This document shows positions 1-13,500 of a stretch of DNA of 64,000 nt, piece after piece. The position numbers and the translations under genes are program-made. The stretch spans positions 40,429,295-40,493,294 of the forward strand of contig OU015524.1 in assembly GCA_907165065.1 (NCBI GenBank), read 5' to 3'. Numbering within the stretch: position 1 is the first letter of the stretch; each line of letters opens with the position of its first letter. The DNA is from Caprimulgus europaeus. Lineage: Eukaryota; Chordata; Aves; Caprimulgiformes; Caprimulgidae. The notes beneath the pieces are model-generated. The model was not told the origin of the DNA. It ran no database searches and was given only the letters and a program-made list of their open reading frames with translations.

Positions 1-1644
1 CCAGTGTTACTACTAAAGCTATGGTCAATCCTGGTAAATACTGCACAAATGCCTTTCATCCTCATCTTCTGAAGTCTTATTCCATTTACTGTAATAACAT
101 TTCAGGCACCCTCCCAACATTAAGCACATACCTAATTGGTATTTTGGGTTGAAGGTGTAGTTAAGTCACTGTACAGCACCTGGCCAATGCTCACTGAATG
201 CAGGTTAAAAACTACCTTTTAAAAAAAAATCTGACTGCTTGAGCTGTGAGTGAGCTGCAGGATCAGAAAACTGCGACTGAATTAAGAAGTAACTCATGAG
301 ATTTTATACAGCCAGGAGAGAAATCATGCATTCTAATATGCTGCAGCTCAATGCTTTAGTTACTTCCTCACCCTGACCCACTGCAAAGGGCTTAAAGCCA
401 GCGATTGCAAAGCAGTGAGGAAGGGCAAAGGCTGCAACGCAGAAGCACGCCCACACACACACACATCCCCCCCCCCCACACCTCTCTCTTCACCTATCCA
501 AATCTTATTTTTCACTTCTAATACTGCAGCTTATTCCTCTCTTGTATCCCAAATGTTTTAGGAGCCCACTCCAAATCTTTTTCTTTTTACTCCATCTTAA
601 ATTCTTTGCCATAGCCAGATCAAATTTCAGTAACTTATAGCTTGTCTACGCAGCATGGATTCTTAGCTAAGCTGGTTTTTTCCCTTCCCTTTGTCCTACA
701 TTCTTAGATAGATAGATATATATTAATAAAAGAAAGAAATAATCAAAGCTGTGTGAAAGTAATACAAATGCATGTGGAGGACCTGACCTATCTTTTACTT
801 GAAATCATAGGAAAAGATGTCCCTTATGATGAGGCTTCAATTTACCATCCTTGACAATTTTAGAATTCTTAACGTTTCCTGCTGAAGTAGCTAAAATGAT
901 GCTGAAAGAACTGGTATAAATTTCTCAAATACCTTCATGTTTTATGTATGTTCAGATAGTTTTAAAATATTGCCTCTAGTAACAGCATTTTTTCTCTACA
1001 ATACTGCATGTGTTATAAATGTATAACTTAAACAGTTATAGTTCTAGTGAAATAAATAACTGAAACATTTGGTCTACCTGTTTTCAATTAATCCAATACT
1101 CCTCTTTGTGATGACCAGGATTTGAAATAGACATTCATTACCTTAGATTTCAACAAAGGTGGTACTAACTGGCATAAACCAGTAAAACTTGGTTTTCTTT
1201 CCTAAATAGTATCTATCAATGGGTAATCTGTAAAAGACCTATTGGTTTGGCTCAGCATTACGGACCAACCACTCTCCAACTCATCTACTTTAAATTGTTT
1301 ATATGCAAAAAATTATTTTCATTCTTGGCACTGAAAAGGTTGGTGGTGAAAGTGAATGGAGTAATAATACAATATATGCAAAAGGAAGAGCAAGTCAGTT
1401 TTGAATAAATAAAACCCCATGGTTTTATCTGTGAAGGATTAGAGCTGTTAGACTTCCAGAAACGACCTGCACTACACACTGGTACGTAATGGACTTTTTT
1501 CTTTCCCACTACTATAGAAAACTTATTTTCGTCACTGGGGCACTGGGGAAAATGACTCTGTATCATGCTGGATTGCCTTGAGAGAGATTGCTTTTTAGTT
1601 TTTAATGTTAGAAACTCATTGTATATTCCTGCCTTTACTTGTAG
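1..1644 (+). other. PLD5: Last intron of PLD5 (3' part)
   Basis: This is AT-rich sequence that ends in a pyrimidine-rich tract and an AG acceptor at 1643-1644, directly before the recognisable PLD5 terminal exon. I saw no other exon here. It holds a CA/C simple repeat near 451-480. Assigning it to the PLD5 intron is inferred from the downstream exon. Confidence 0.7.
451..480. repeat. (CA)n followed by a C run
   Basis: A short CA dinucleotide run (about 452-464) is followed by an 11-base C tract (about 467-477). It is an ordinary microsatellite within the inferred PLD5 intron. Confidence 0.9.
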
Positions 1645-1880
1645 GTAATTTTGATTGGGTAGGAAATGCTTTTACGCAGAACGCTGGAGCTGGCCTTGTT
1701 ATCAACCAAGCAGACGCGGGGAACAGCACAAGCATCATTAAACAACTCAAGGCTGTTTTTGAAAGGGACTGGTATTCACATTATGCCAAAAGTTTACAAC
1801 CAACAAAAATCCCAAACTGCTTCAATCACAAACTTAATAAAGCAACATCAAATAAGACTGCCATGAGCAATGCGAATTAG
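1645..1880 (+). CDS. PLD5: PLD5 terminal coding exon (partial gene)
   Basis: This is the C-terminal exon of inactive phospholipase D5, a type II membrane protein of the PLD3/4/5 group that lacks the canonical HKD catalytic residues. The exon follows an AG acceptor at 1643-1644. Its first codon is split (one base from the preceding exon), giving G-NFDWVGNAF, then TQNAGAGLVINQAD, SIIKQLKAVFERDWYS and YAKSLQPTKIPNC, and it stops at TAG 1878-1880. These blocks match the C-terminus of vertebrate PLD5 as I know it, and the FDWVGN segment replaces the GTSNW-type loop of active relatives. The tail after PNC is the usual divergent part. The rest of PLD5 lies left of the window. A copy of another PLD family member is unlikely, because the INQAD/LQPTK tail is PLD5-like. 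Confidence 0.93.
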
Positions 1881-3176
1881 AAAGACTATTTTACTGTTTA
1901 GTATGGCAATGAAGAATTACATTGGGGTGTAGCCCTCTTTCATATTTACAGACAAAAGACTTAAAGAAAAAGCAAAAAAAAAGTTTGGTTGGGGGGGTGT
2001 TTTTAGGAAAAAGCACACTTATATAAAAACTGTCTAAACTATATTCTCTATATTGAATTATTTAAGACTTTCAAATTTGTTACTTCTGACACTGAATGTC
2101 ATTTCTGCTTCCATGTTAATTTTAATGTTCTGCATGTGTCAACTTTTCTGTTTCAGTTTTAGGACTTACCTTAATTGCCATCCTGGCTAGAACGAACCTT
2201 GAGGCAAAACCAAGATTCAAGCTATGAAATGGCATTCTAAGATCAGTTATTACTGACATAGAAGTTAGATGGTAGGTTCATTGCATTAGAAAACATAAAG
2301 GAATAAGCAAATTTTCATCCATATAAACCACTCCCTTTACATGAATACTCAGTCATGCAAATACTTCCCAGTTTTGAGCATTTAGTTTGAGTATCACTCT
2401 TTCATGTCTTCTAACTAGCCTTAAAATACATTAAGAGTTACATGACTGGTAATTCATTCATCTCCTAGAAGTATGAGAAGGTTTTGAGGGACTGGGGTTG
2501 GCCTCATCAAACTTGTCATAATCCCTAAAGCCTCTCAGATAAATGGATTTTTTTATCAAAGTAATGTGGATTCCTTTCAATGTAATAGTTATTTCCAATT
2601 ATACTGTGTTTTATCTAACCATGAAAAACCTCTGGATTAATAGCAAAGACCTAGGACTGAATTTTTTTTTTTTTTTTTTTTTTTTTTTTGGTAATCTCAA
2701 GAAAATTTATTCCCCAAGTTAAATATTGATCAAGTGCAAGTCTGCAGTTGTGTGATGACTCATTGTCAAACCAATGCATATATAAAAATCAAATACTGCT
2801 TTTTAGGAAGATAAATGGTTATGCAAACTCATGCAATAATTGTTGTTAAATGATCATGTAGTAATTCTGTTTGATTTTACACCTAGGAATTTTTTTCTTT
2901 CCTTTTACTTAAAAAAAAAAAGAAGTGAAATGGAATTTTTTTATTGAACTGTCATCCATATAGGTGAATAGAGCAGCACAAACAGAAACGTGATGCCTTC
3001 ATTTAGCCCACAGTTTCAGTTGGTGTTAACAGTGTGCCTCTACAAACAAAAGTCAGCTGCACCAAGAAGCAACTGTTCTGTAAAAGTGTGAATTTGCTCT
3101 TTAGAAAAATACATATAAATGTTTGACAACAGGTTTTTCTCCAGTCAGAGTTGTAATAGCTCAGTTTCATAATAAA
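1881..3176 (+). other. PLD5: Probable PLD5 3' UTR
   Basis: This is noncoding AT-rich sequence after the PLD5 stop. The first clear AATAAA hexamer on this strand beyond the stop is at 3171-3176, which would give a 3' UTR of about 1.3 kb. Another AATAAA lies near 3933, so the true end could be further right. Only the hexamer is visible, so the boundary is inferred. It contains a 28-base T run at 2662-2689. Confidence 0.4.
2662..2689. repeat. Poly-T tract (28 T)
   Basis: An uninterrupted run of 28 T residues lies in the probable PLD5 3' UTR. On the minus strand it is a poly-A tract, which might mark the tail of an old retrotransposed sequence, but I recognise no adjacent element. Confidence 0.9.
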
Positions 3177-3345
3177 AATGTTTCATTACTATCCTTCTGC
3201 TTCTGTTGAAGAAATAGGGCCAGGAAAGCAAACTGCATTCAGTGTTTTGTTAAATACTCGCAGAACTTTTTCCACAATGTCGGCTCTTCTCACCCGGCCG
3301 TACGTTACTGCAGGCACACTTCAAACGCAGCGGGCAAGAAGAGCA
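2925..3345 (-). other. Weak candidate minus-strand terminal exon
   Basis: On the minus strand a pyrimidine-rich stretch (CTTTCTTGCTCTTCTTGCCC) and a CAG near 3310 precede an open frame. It reads through VTYGRVRRADIVEKV and ends at a TAG near 3205. An AATAAA on the same strand lies about 265 bases further on, near 2940. CpG dinucleotides cluster here (3280-3335), unlike the flanks. I do not recognise the protein fragment. It could be the 3' end of a minus-strand gene overlapping the PLD5 3' UTR, or chance. The plus strand is also open here, so coding direction is not settled. Confidence 0.2.
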
Positions 3346-6300
3346 AGAAAGCCAACCATGTCCCAGTGTACTATTTTAAAGTTAAAAAGCCACCTTGACT
3401 TTCAAAACACAGGTTTCATTGACAAGGTTCAAAATGAAATTTATTTTAAAGTAAGCACAGCTTAGGGAATTCTTATACGGTAATGTATGCACAACTTCAA
3501 ATTGCCAGCTAGAGACACACCACAAAACTGGTTATGACCACAAAAGGCACACTTTTGACAAAGTATGTTTGTTTCTTTTGCAGTTGCCAAGATTTACATA
3601 ACCTTACTGAAAATAATGACATCATAACAAAAAAAATTTTAAAGTTGTCAACTTTTACAGAAAAGATTCTGCTCAGCTCTAATGCTCAATATCATTATCT
3701 AATATTCTAATACACACATGCCCTTTCTTAGCCTCCTCCCACACACACACACAGAAGCAAGAAACAAGTATCTGAAAAGAAAAAAGTTTCCTGAGTTGCT
3801 ATGAAGGAAAGATCTTTGTGAAGAGAAACTTCTGTATTTTCTTCTTTCTGTATATAACTTTAGAATATGTATAGCAAGTATGGGAGAGATCCCCAGCACT
3901 TAATATACTTTTTGGGGTTTTTTTGTTTCAAGAAATAAATACTAGTCCAGATTAATTTCTGGTGAAAATTTCAGCTGTATTAATTATCACTAATGAATTT
4001 AGTCTTACAAGTCAAAGCAAAAAAACCCCACCACCACTGACAAAAAAACACAATGAAAACAAAATACCAATCACATTTTTTTTTTAAAGCTGATTGAGAT
4101 ATTTGTGCAGCTTCTGAGGTCCCCTTGGATGGGTGACCTTAAAGCTTGAGATAAACTTAATACCGAGTCCTTTCATGAGATACAAAAATATCAAGTATCA
4201 TTACAAGCAAACAAAAAAACCCCACAGTCCAAAGTTGTTAATTGTAGCACCTGATGGCAATAATATACATGAACTAATCAGTGTATTTTTTTCCCTCTTT
4301 CATTATGGATCCTAGGAATGTGGTTTTTTTAAAAGACATCTTACAGAAATAATGGAGGATCTGAGTGGAACAGAAATTTGTCAGATGATAAAGCTGAGCT
4401 GTCTGTTTACGAAGCAGGATTTAGTGATGAAATCAGACCGTGGAGTTACCACTGGCCTTCCATTTGGCATACCAAATGAATGATTCAGATGTAGGGGTTG
4501 GTCTTGCTGGACAGATCCTAGGAAAATCCATCATGAGTATTAGCCAGATCCATTAGCTTACAAATGCATTCCTATTGGCTTGATGAACAAGTTCTGGTGC
4601 TTCAGTGACCTCCCCCCGGCCCCCTCCCCCCCAAAAAAAAGAGCTGATACATAAAAGTACATTTTAGATGTGGCAGTATGTTCTGTTTTTATGAATGGAA
4701 TGGGTTTTTTTTAAAAAAAAATTCTATACAAAATATTGGTCAGCCATCCTACAAACGGACTGGCAAACTCAAGTTTCATTTGGTATAAAGTATGAATTGA
4801 TATTTTAATAACTGTTTGGAATGGCAGCAGCTCCAAAGTAGTACAGAAGGCTTTGGTCCATTACATCAGCCAAAAGACAAAGTGCATCCTTGGACTTCAG
4901 CAAGTAGGAGATTATAAATATCAGCTGTTTAAGGGGATTATACCCAATTATCTGTTTTGGGTTAGCACTTTTCCTGTTTAATTAAGTTTGCCACAGCAGC
5001 CTCAATTCTGGCTTCAGAGCCTTCTACCGATGTCAATACATCTGGAGCAAATCAATTACAGTGATTTCACATTGGTTTAGTAGGGATCAGAATCTACACC
5101 AGTTTCCTCTTGCTTTAGCTCTCCCAAGCATCACCACTGCACAGGCTATTTTCAAACTTCACAGGAATTTACATTCAGTGGTTTCCCTCAGACCTCACAG
5201 GTATAATCCAAAAGATGCACTTTCTCTTACCCCTTCAAACTGGCATTGGTAACGGTCATATTAAAGGCAATTTCCTAAACAGAACAGCTTTAGTCTTAAA
5301 GAATATAGACTGTAATTGTTGTTTGCTGCAAACATTTACTAGTGCCTTATTCATACAAGGTTTTGTTCAACTGTTCCTCATGTGAAAGTCCTGCTAAATC
5401 CTGTACCTGGTACTGAGGCCTACAGTGAACTTCCTAAGTAAGAAGACTACACATTGTCATGTTTACAGGTTAGTACCTAGAACTAGAGTCACAAAAAGAC
5501 AAAAATTGAATGTCAAATGTTGGTCCAAATCAGAAGCACATCTAAATCTGAGCATTTTTATCCAAGCCCAGTACTAGAACTAAATTCCACAAATTACTCC
5601 TGTCTTCATTATCAGCTAATCCACAACACAGATGAATTATTCTGTCCTGCCAAGGTACAAAAATAAAATCTGAATTCCCCCAACACCTGGCTGATACCAA
5701 GACCATAACCACAGGAATTCCTTTAAGCACAGGGTGAAGTAAAAAAAAAAAAACCAACCATGCAGTGGCTACTCTACAAATCTTGCCTGTTAAGCCTCAA
5801 TGTACTTTGAGCCAGATACCACTTTTTTTCTGCCTGAAGCATGAACTAGTATCCACAACTACTCTCACCTTCTCTTTGATGACCAGAAAAGCATGGGTTA
5901 CATGCCACAGCACAATGGCCGTAGCTGTACCCCGACAGGAACAGATTTAAGTTTTTGTCTGACTTTTTTCTCCTCAACTTTTTCTACAAAATGCCTCTTT
6001 GAACTGAATTTGGGGCTAAGCCACTATGTACAAAGTTTTTACACAACACAGGGAACAGGGTTCCATCTAGTAAATCCAGGCTCTGCAGCTGGTTCAGAGG
6101 AGAGCCTGAGAAACAAGTAAAGTCTCAGAATGCTACTTTTAAGACCTACCCATTATTGCTCTTCTACTAGCTACCTAAATTCTACTACTTTGTTGAGTTT
6201 TGCATATGGAAAAACTGAACAACTAAGCTGCGTGTGAATGCTACCTGCCATTTAACCCTAAAATAAGGAGAAATCCAGACAAAAAAATTTATAGGATTTT

Positions 6301-8434
6301 TTTTTGTGACTTTAGTGTGTACTTACTGAAAATAGCGCAGGCTTTCTCCTGAAGATGGTAAAAACATCAGTGGGCTATTCCAGTTCTTCAAACTGAAGTC
6401 CTTTATAAATATCCCCATCTTGAATATTACGCACTTGCCTCCTGAGAATGGCCTTATAGAGAGCTCTAAGTTATTTTAAAACCATTTCGGACTTCAACAT
6501 TAACCCTTCATTTTAATACAAAAATACTGACTACATGCCTACTATGTTTCCAGATGGTTATTTCTGACACTGTGTTTTCCTTCCACTCCTATCCTTTATA
6601 TATATAAATGTGTTTTTTTAATTACTGTTAATTCAATTCAAGCTATGTAAAAAACAGAATGAATCCTTGGTATACTGAAAATTCACAACGATACCTCCAG
6701 AGTTAAACGCACCAGTAAACATACTCCACTTTTAACACCGCACCGTATAGTAGCTCAACTAATACTTAGAGTGATTGCTTTTCTTAGCCCTAATTTTTCA
6801 CTTTAATTACTGCTGGATATTATTTATTAGTGTCTCAGTGTTGAATCAGGTTGTTCTTGCATCATCACTTTGCACAAATGCCTTAGAAGCTTGCCAAACT
6901 AGCATGTAAAAGACCTCGTTCAAAATAGTTTAGACAAGAAAAGAAGAACTCATGTGCTTCACACTGCGCGAATGCTGAAGTCAGTAGATAAACTCCAGTC
7001 TTATAATACAGTGGAGCTTCCATTGCGCCTTGTGTTTGGATCAGCCCTGCCTGTGCTTCAAAGAAAAGTCTGTGAGAACTGTGTGTTTCAATTACATTTA
7101 GATCAGGAATTTACAGAAAATCTGAATGAAGAATCCAGCTGTATTGAGTGATTCAACACAGTAACTTAAATTGGGTTTTCATGAGAACATGTTTCTATTC
7201 CATATCCATATGCTACAACTGCATTAACACACTAAAGTTAGGTTTTCCCTAAGATTCAAAACACACATAGAACAAAAATAAAGCTACTGCAGGCTGTTTC
7301 TGAAAACTTTGTTAAAATTAGATTTTAAGAGTGCAATTCAATTCTGTCTGCAAATTATTCTTCTGTAGTCAATGCAGTCAGCTCTATTGTGTTCACAAAT
7401 TATACACTGCAATTTTACAGGAAGACTCAATAAATCTTTTAATCCTGTAAGATGAACAAGGTAATTTTCCCTTTAAGAACAGAAGTAAGGTTGATGGCTG
7501 ATTTAGGCAACAGAACATACAATAAACAAAACCAGAAAATATTATAAAATGGCAAACAACTGCCACATTCCAGAGGATTATTTAGTGTTCCTTTATGTTG
7601 CAGGACCGCAAACGTGAGCAATACAAAGTATACGTATCTTGATGGCATTGCATGAACGCGTACTGGGCACTGCGTCTCATGCAGCAGTATCTGTTCCTCC
7701 TGCAACAGCATCAAATGTAGTCAGGGTAGAGAGGAAGGGGTGGGGGCATTAGCTACAGAGGCACACCCGTGTGAATCAGACTGAGTTAATGGATTGGGTG
7801 CTGACCTGAAAGTTCTGGGATATGTTCTCGTTTTGTTCCTTTTCCTGCAAAATCCTGTATTTCTTATGCATCCACCTTGCTCTTCTTATAATAAGAGGAA
7901 ACTCCCATGATTGTTTTCAGAATGAGGAGGGAACCTCAAACTTATGCTTGACAGAAAGAAATCAGTATAAATAAAAGCCCATCAATTTCTGTGTAGCAGG
8001 TGCCAAGAAGTAAAGCGATATTTGAAATGGAGCTCTTGTACATTAGAAGTTCCTAATGCTGTATAAGCATGGATTTAGAATGCAGCACACACCTGCAAAT
8101 TTCACTTCATATGCAGCACTTGCATATGTTCTCTCAATATACAAGTCTAGTCAAGTCAGGCAGATACCATTCTGAACTAGTAAACTGGTGAAAACTAAGC
8201 ACAAGTATCAGGACATCAAATTTGACAAATCAATCACACTCAAATGAAAAAGAAAAATCTCCCCCACTATATAAAGTTTATAAATGACTTAGAAGCTGGA
8301 ATTATTTTCAAATGTACCTTTGAGGAGCTTAATGGACAAGGAATCTTTATGTTAAAGATTAAAGGTATGCAAAATTATATGTAGCATTGTCTAAGCAAGA
8401 CAGCATTTAACACAAAATGAGAAGCTCTTCAAAT
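3346..8434. other. No recognisable gene; AT-rich noncoding DNA
   Basis: Only short chance open frames, homopolymer runs and C/A-rich low-complexity stretches (for example around 4021-4050, 4205-4225 and 4610-4640) are visible. Part may be 3' UTR or intron of PLD5 or of an unknown minus-strand transcript. I found no named repeat element. Confidence 0.5.
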
Positions 8435-8710
8435 GGAAGTGTGTGGAACAGCATTTTATTGACTGACTTGCTAACAAATGTTTGCAAGCGGACCTGCTCA
8501 GTAGTCAATTACTCCACACTACTCTTTGTATTTCTTAAAATGACACTGTACCAGCATTCATGTTTTTCTTGAAACTTGACAGAAAAGCAGGATGCCTCTG
8601 GACGTGACAGCTGTTTCTTTCGAAAGGTCAGAGGATGTTCTAATCTCACTTGTCCTCTCACTGTCTCCTGCTTCTTCAGCAATCCAGTCCAGGTTGTCAC
8701 TTGTCATTGC
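8435..8710 (-). CDS. Candidate minus-strand terminal exon, unidentified protein
   Basis: On the minus strand a strong acceptor (TTTGCTCCTCAG, AG at 8712-8711) opens an exon. In phase 0 it reads AMTSDNLDWIAEEAGDSERT and continues to 50 residues in total, ending at TGA 8560-8558. An AATAAA hexamer follows on the same strand at 8460-8455, so acceptor, stop and poly(A) signal are in the expected order and spacing for a last exon. The residues are acidic and serine-rich, with no motif I recognise. The exon fits with the candidate exons at 9331-9491 and 18360-18550, which share phase 0. It could also be a noncoding exon of a long noncoding RNA. No function is proposed. Confidence 0.33.
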
Positions 8711-9330
8711 CTGAGGAGCAAAGAAAACAAAATATTTTCAGTTACCTGCTTCTTACAAAAGCTGCTGTCTGCTTAACATGCTTTTGCCCTTTGAGAAATC
8801 CCTCACCTAATGTGATACTAGAGAAAGCATAAGAAAGGTCAAACCCATAATTCCAGGTGCCTCACATTATTCTTCACCTGAAGAAAGACAGGCAAATGAA
8901 AGAAGAGATGGAGGCAGGTGGGGTAGGGGGAGAAGATCTGGCAAACTTTAAATGGGGTAGAGGTTCTTCTGGTAATATAAATGCCTCTTCTGGTGGCCTC
9001 ATTTTACTCTAGAGTAAACCATTCTTTACTATATAACCAGATTTGTAATGACTGAAATGTGCAGCTAACTTTAGCATGAAAAGGTGACAGGTCAAACACC
9101 CCTTCTCTTTAGAAACTGAATTCATTTCTTCACTTTGTAAGAGGGGTGGAAGAGACAGGTAAAAATGGAAAATGCACTATCTCTTCTTTTCAAGGAATAG
9201 GCCAGGCTGCTATTAGAAATAGAGCTGATAAGGTTTCTAAAAAAAAAAAGCAAACAACAAAAACCCAAAAAAAACACCCCCAAAAACCAACACATCCAAC
9301 TTCTATTAATTCTCAAAAGGTGGTGCATAC

Positions 9331-9491
9331 CTGTAGGAACTTGGGGCTCACAACTTAGTGGCAAACTGTCAGGCTTGTCAGAAGAGCTCCTCTTCCTGCT
9401 TCTCACTATACTCAAGACAGCTGTGACATCTGCTTTTAACACTCTCCAGATGCTTCAAAGAAATTTCCAAACTAGATTGTAAGAATTTTCC
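9331..9491 (-). CDS. Candidate minus-strand alternative exon, unidentified
   Basis: The exon is 161 bases long. It is bounded on the minus strand by a good acceptor (TTTTTCTTTCCACAG) and a consensus donor (CTACAG then GTATGC). In phase 0 it encodes 37 residues, including KFLQSSLEISLKHLESVKSR and SCLEYSEKQEEELF, then TGA at 9380-9378. The leucine and charged spacing suggests a short helix. Because it begins in phase 0, as does the exon at 8710, the two could be alternative C-termini of one transcript. I do not recognise the sequence, and a noncoding exon is equally possible. Confidence 0.28.
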
Positions 9492-10495
9492 CTGTGGAAA
9501 GAAAAATCAATGCCAGATTTAGTGGAGGAGCCAGTACAAATATTAAAATGCTTAATAAATCAGAATCAAAACTAGAATGCGTTCTCATTTTTCCCAACTT
9601 TAAAAAAAAATTAATGAGAATTGGGAAAAGTATGAGAGGCTAGTGCAGTACCTCAGATCAATGAAGCTGATGTTTATAAACCAAAATGCTGTTAAGTTTG
9701 TAGACAGTCCCCACATCTAAACTGCTGCTCTTGACAGAGGTGCAGTGAAGAATCTCTAAACCATATGCTTTGACATGTTGTACAAAAGTTTCAGCATTCA
9801 AAAGATTATATACAGCTTAAAAAGGCAGGCAAAAAAAAAAAATAGGGTTCTATGTATATCTATACAGACCCTACTGCCAAATAATCATTAAAAAATAGTC
9901 GCTTTTCACAGCATTTGTGTCATCAGATGTCAGCACAGAGATCTTAGACAGAACTGGAGAAAGGCAGAAAAGCAATGTCTGTGGCAGTAAGCAAGCCAAC
10001 TGAGATAAACTGTAAGCCCATTTTCCAAGTGCCAGCTGATACAATAAAAGCACTTAGATGCCCCTGTACCAGATTCTCAATGTCCTTGTATCAGGTTCCA
10101 AATACAGAGCTGAGGCTCTTCATACACAAATACACAGAGACACATCCTCAGAGGAAAAATGTGGTTTGTGCCAGAAGAGCTTGGAACATCTCTAGTACAA
10201 TTACTTCTTCCACTGCTGTCCTACTCTTAAATAAGACTGACAGAACTAGTAAATCTCTTTCTGGAAAGGGCCACACGTCCTTTACTAGAATAGGAATATG
10301 CATACAATAAAGAACTGCAAAAGTAAACTCCTGCCACAGCACAGAAGTACATTAATGTAATCGTTTCTGATAGCACATACCAAAGTCATCTACTTCCATT
10401 TTCATTCTCACATTACATGTGTGCCAAAGGTCACTTTTTTAGAAAATAAAGGGCAATGTTTCTCTCTGAACTAAACATTCCAGAGAGGATTATAC

Positions 10496-10524
10496 TTTTT
10501 TTTTTTTTTAAAAAAAAAAAAAAA
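10496..10524. repeat. T14A15 homopolymer palindrome
   Basis: Fourteen T are followed directly by fifteen A, giving a near-perfect palindrome with no loop. It is simple-sequence DNA. Confidence 0.9.
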
Positions 10525-13500
10525 GAACAGCAACTACTGCCCCAATTCTCTCACTCCCCTTTTTCATTGGCAGATGTTTCTGGTATCTCCTCTCTGCCTC
10601 CTGTCCCTTTTTCCTTTTCAAGCTACTTCCTACATGCTGTTTCTGAATTCCTTGCTTCTTTGTACACAGGGATGAAACCCTGCAACTTTCATCACTGGTG
10701 CTGTAACATCCTGCAAGGTTACTTCCACTAGCTTTACCTGAAGTGCTCAGAAAAAGGGAGTATGTGCACGTATTGTTTAAGGACACACAAATTAATATAT
10801 ATGAAGACAAGGAGAGTCAGGGCAAAAGCAGAACGCAGGTACTACTGGAAAAATACCTGCATGGGGAAAGGGTTTTAAGTCATACTCCTCAATACGATTT
10901 CGCCTTGGCACACCTGAAACCTGTATCAGGATCTTGAGCCCAATTTTGCAAACCTCGCACAACTAACGCAAGCCTTGCAGCCAGGTATTTTGTTCTCTGT
11001 TGTCCTGGAGTCACACACCAGGTTAACCTGCCAAGCTAGGCAATAACAAGCAAGTCAAAACCACAGACAACTGCAAGCCACTTTATCCTCCAAGACATCT
11101 TCACCCTCCAGGTGGTATTCAGCCACATAGGGGGTCTAATCTGGGTACCATCATCTTGTGACAGTTACGATGGTCCAAGCTGACCGTCACAGATAACACC
11201 GCCACCCTCAAAACAGTAAATGAAGAAAAAAGACCTTTCTGCAAACATATTTTACATCACCAAGGCACTGCATTGTACTGCCCTACACAATCTAAAAGTA
11301 GCAGGAGTCCTCTGTCAAGTTTGCCGAGCAAAAGGGATATGTACTATATTAAGTTTACTACTATACCTCTTCTGATGGAATAAAATATCAAATAGAAAAA
11401 TCTGTCTAAACTTATTTTGAAAACTGCATGGCCAGCTTATGCAGTAGCTAGATACATGGCAAGGTTGCAGTGTTACTCTCTAAGGAGAATACAGTAAATA
11501 TGCTTATATATTTTGTTCAATTCAAGCATTGCGTAGTCTCCAAGTTCTACTAGGAATGAGTAACTTCTCATTATTCTTTCCTATTTCAAAACACAGTATT
11601 TATCACAGATGTGTACAATACAGTGGCATAGCTTAGGCCTGTTATATAGGTCAGTATCTGCAATGCACACAAGAACATGGGTTGCCACAGCACAGGAGAG
11701 TGGCTGCAAAAATCTATTTTGAATAATCCAGTTTATATTTGAGGAAATCAATGTGTGGTAATTTCTAGAACTGTCAATATAAGGCAACTGCTGCATGCTT
11801 GTATATTTGATGAGTTTTATTATACTATATCCTTATATAAATGCCTATGCAGTGTAAATGCTTTAATATAAGATACTGAATGTTTTGGGGGTTTTTTTGT
11901 TGTTGGGTTTTTTTCCTTTTTTTTTTTTTTTACACATTATTTTCTAAATGATGCTACATTTTACTGCATGTTTATCCATATTTTGTGTTGGTACAAAGTG
12001 CAAGCAGGAAGACACATGACTAACTTACACAGCAGCCATTCAGATCCATTATAAAAACATGTTCTTATGTAAAGACTTTTGATCTGGCAAGAAATGTGCT
12101 TCCTTTAGACAATGGGCTTGGTTCACAGCAATATCTGTGTAATTAATGTTTACTTAATTAAAAAAAAAAAAATCACTTGAGTCAGTAAATGGGGCTATTG
12201 ACTCTGCTGCAAACCACTATGTCGATATGTTTTGATACCTCTGGAAATGTAACTCATCTACATTTACTAGGAAAACAGATGACCCATCCTGATTCAAGTT
12301 GAAAAATTAGTGCTCTAATTGAAAGAGTCCAAAACTGAGCAGCTATTGTGTTTGGTGCTGCAGAATCAGAATGTAGCAATCTTTTTTTCTTTTTTTTTTT
12401 TTTAAACAATACTTTCTCACGACCTTAATACAATGAGTTCATGTTGATTGTGAACTGGGCCCACTGTTTACAGTGTTACTATACATAACCAAAGTTCAGT
12501 GTAATTAACAGAACTGAGTATTTTTTTGGAAGAGAAAAGGAAAAAGAGGCTGACTTTGGCATTGCTGAGGTTTTGGAGAGGTGACTTGGTACAGAGTGTT
12601 GCTGCTGTACCAGTGCATTTTAAAAGTAAGGAAATCACTGGCTGAAAGACTGATGGCTACAACAGCATTGTCAGTGGTAATCTATTATACTGCTGGAAAC
12701 TAAGTTACCAATGATACAACACTAAATCAAGGAAGTAATGTTTAAAGCTATGTAAATATTTATTTAATGCTGCAGCATCGTAGCCATCATTTTTCACTGC
12801 TTTGATATCCAAGGTTTCCTAGTACTACACAAACGTATGTCATCTGCTTAATTTTTTACTTTCAGTACTTTCATTCAAAGCAAAGTAATTCCTATTTCTT
12901 TGTACTGCACTGAAATAAATGAAACTTGTTTCAGTACATAATGTTTTTCTTATTCTTTCTGGTCTGTCTCCATCAGTGTTTGTTTCTATGAGGACGTCAT
13001 CATAGATATTAGCCCCTAGCTCCCAGTCTTCTGTACGTACACATACCTAAGACATGCAACACAGACCACCCGATGCCTCCAGCTACGGCTCGGTGAAGTC
13101 TGAGCAGCACTGGCACCGGCTGACTGAAAGCATCTAGGAAACTTCACAGCTATCAGAGAACACAGGTCTTCTGCATCTCTGTCCTAGGTTTCAGACACAT
13201 TATGCTTAAATCTCATGTATAGCTGCATCAGTCTCTACATCCCTCAGTCTGTATCCATCCTGCATGTTCACATTAAAGAGACTCTCAGGCTATAAAGCAG
13301 TCTTGCTGACCGCATTAGTAAATAAAACGGGCATGGTACAAGCTTGAACAGCACCTAGTATCATCCAAATTATTTGCTAGCATAGTCATCTTTCCCTCTG
13401 GCTCACAACAACTAGCGCTCTCCCAGACAGTGCACAGATGCAGCATTATGGGGCGAAATGTATTATTAGTCACTGACCTCAATAGTCTGGCCACAGCTAC

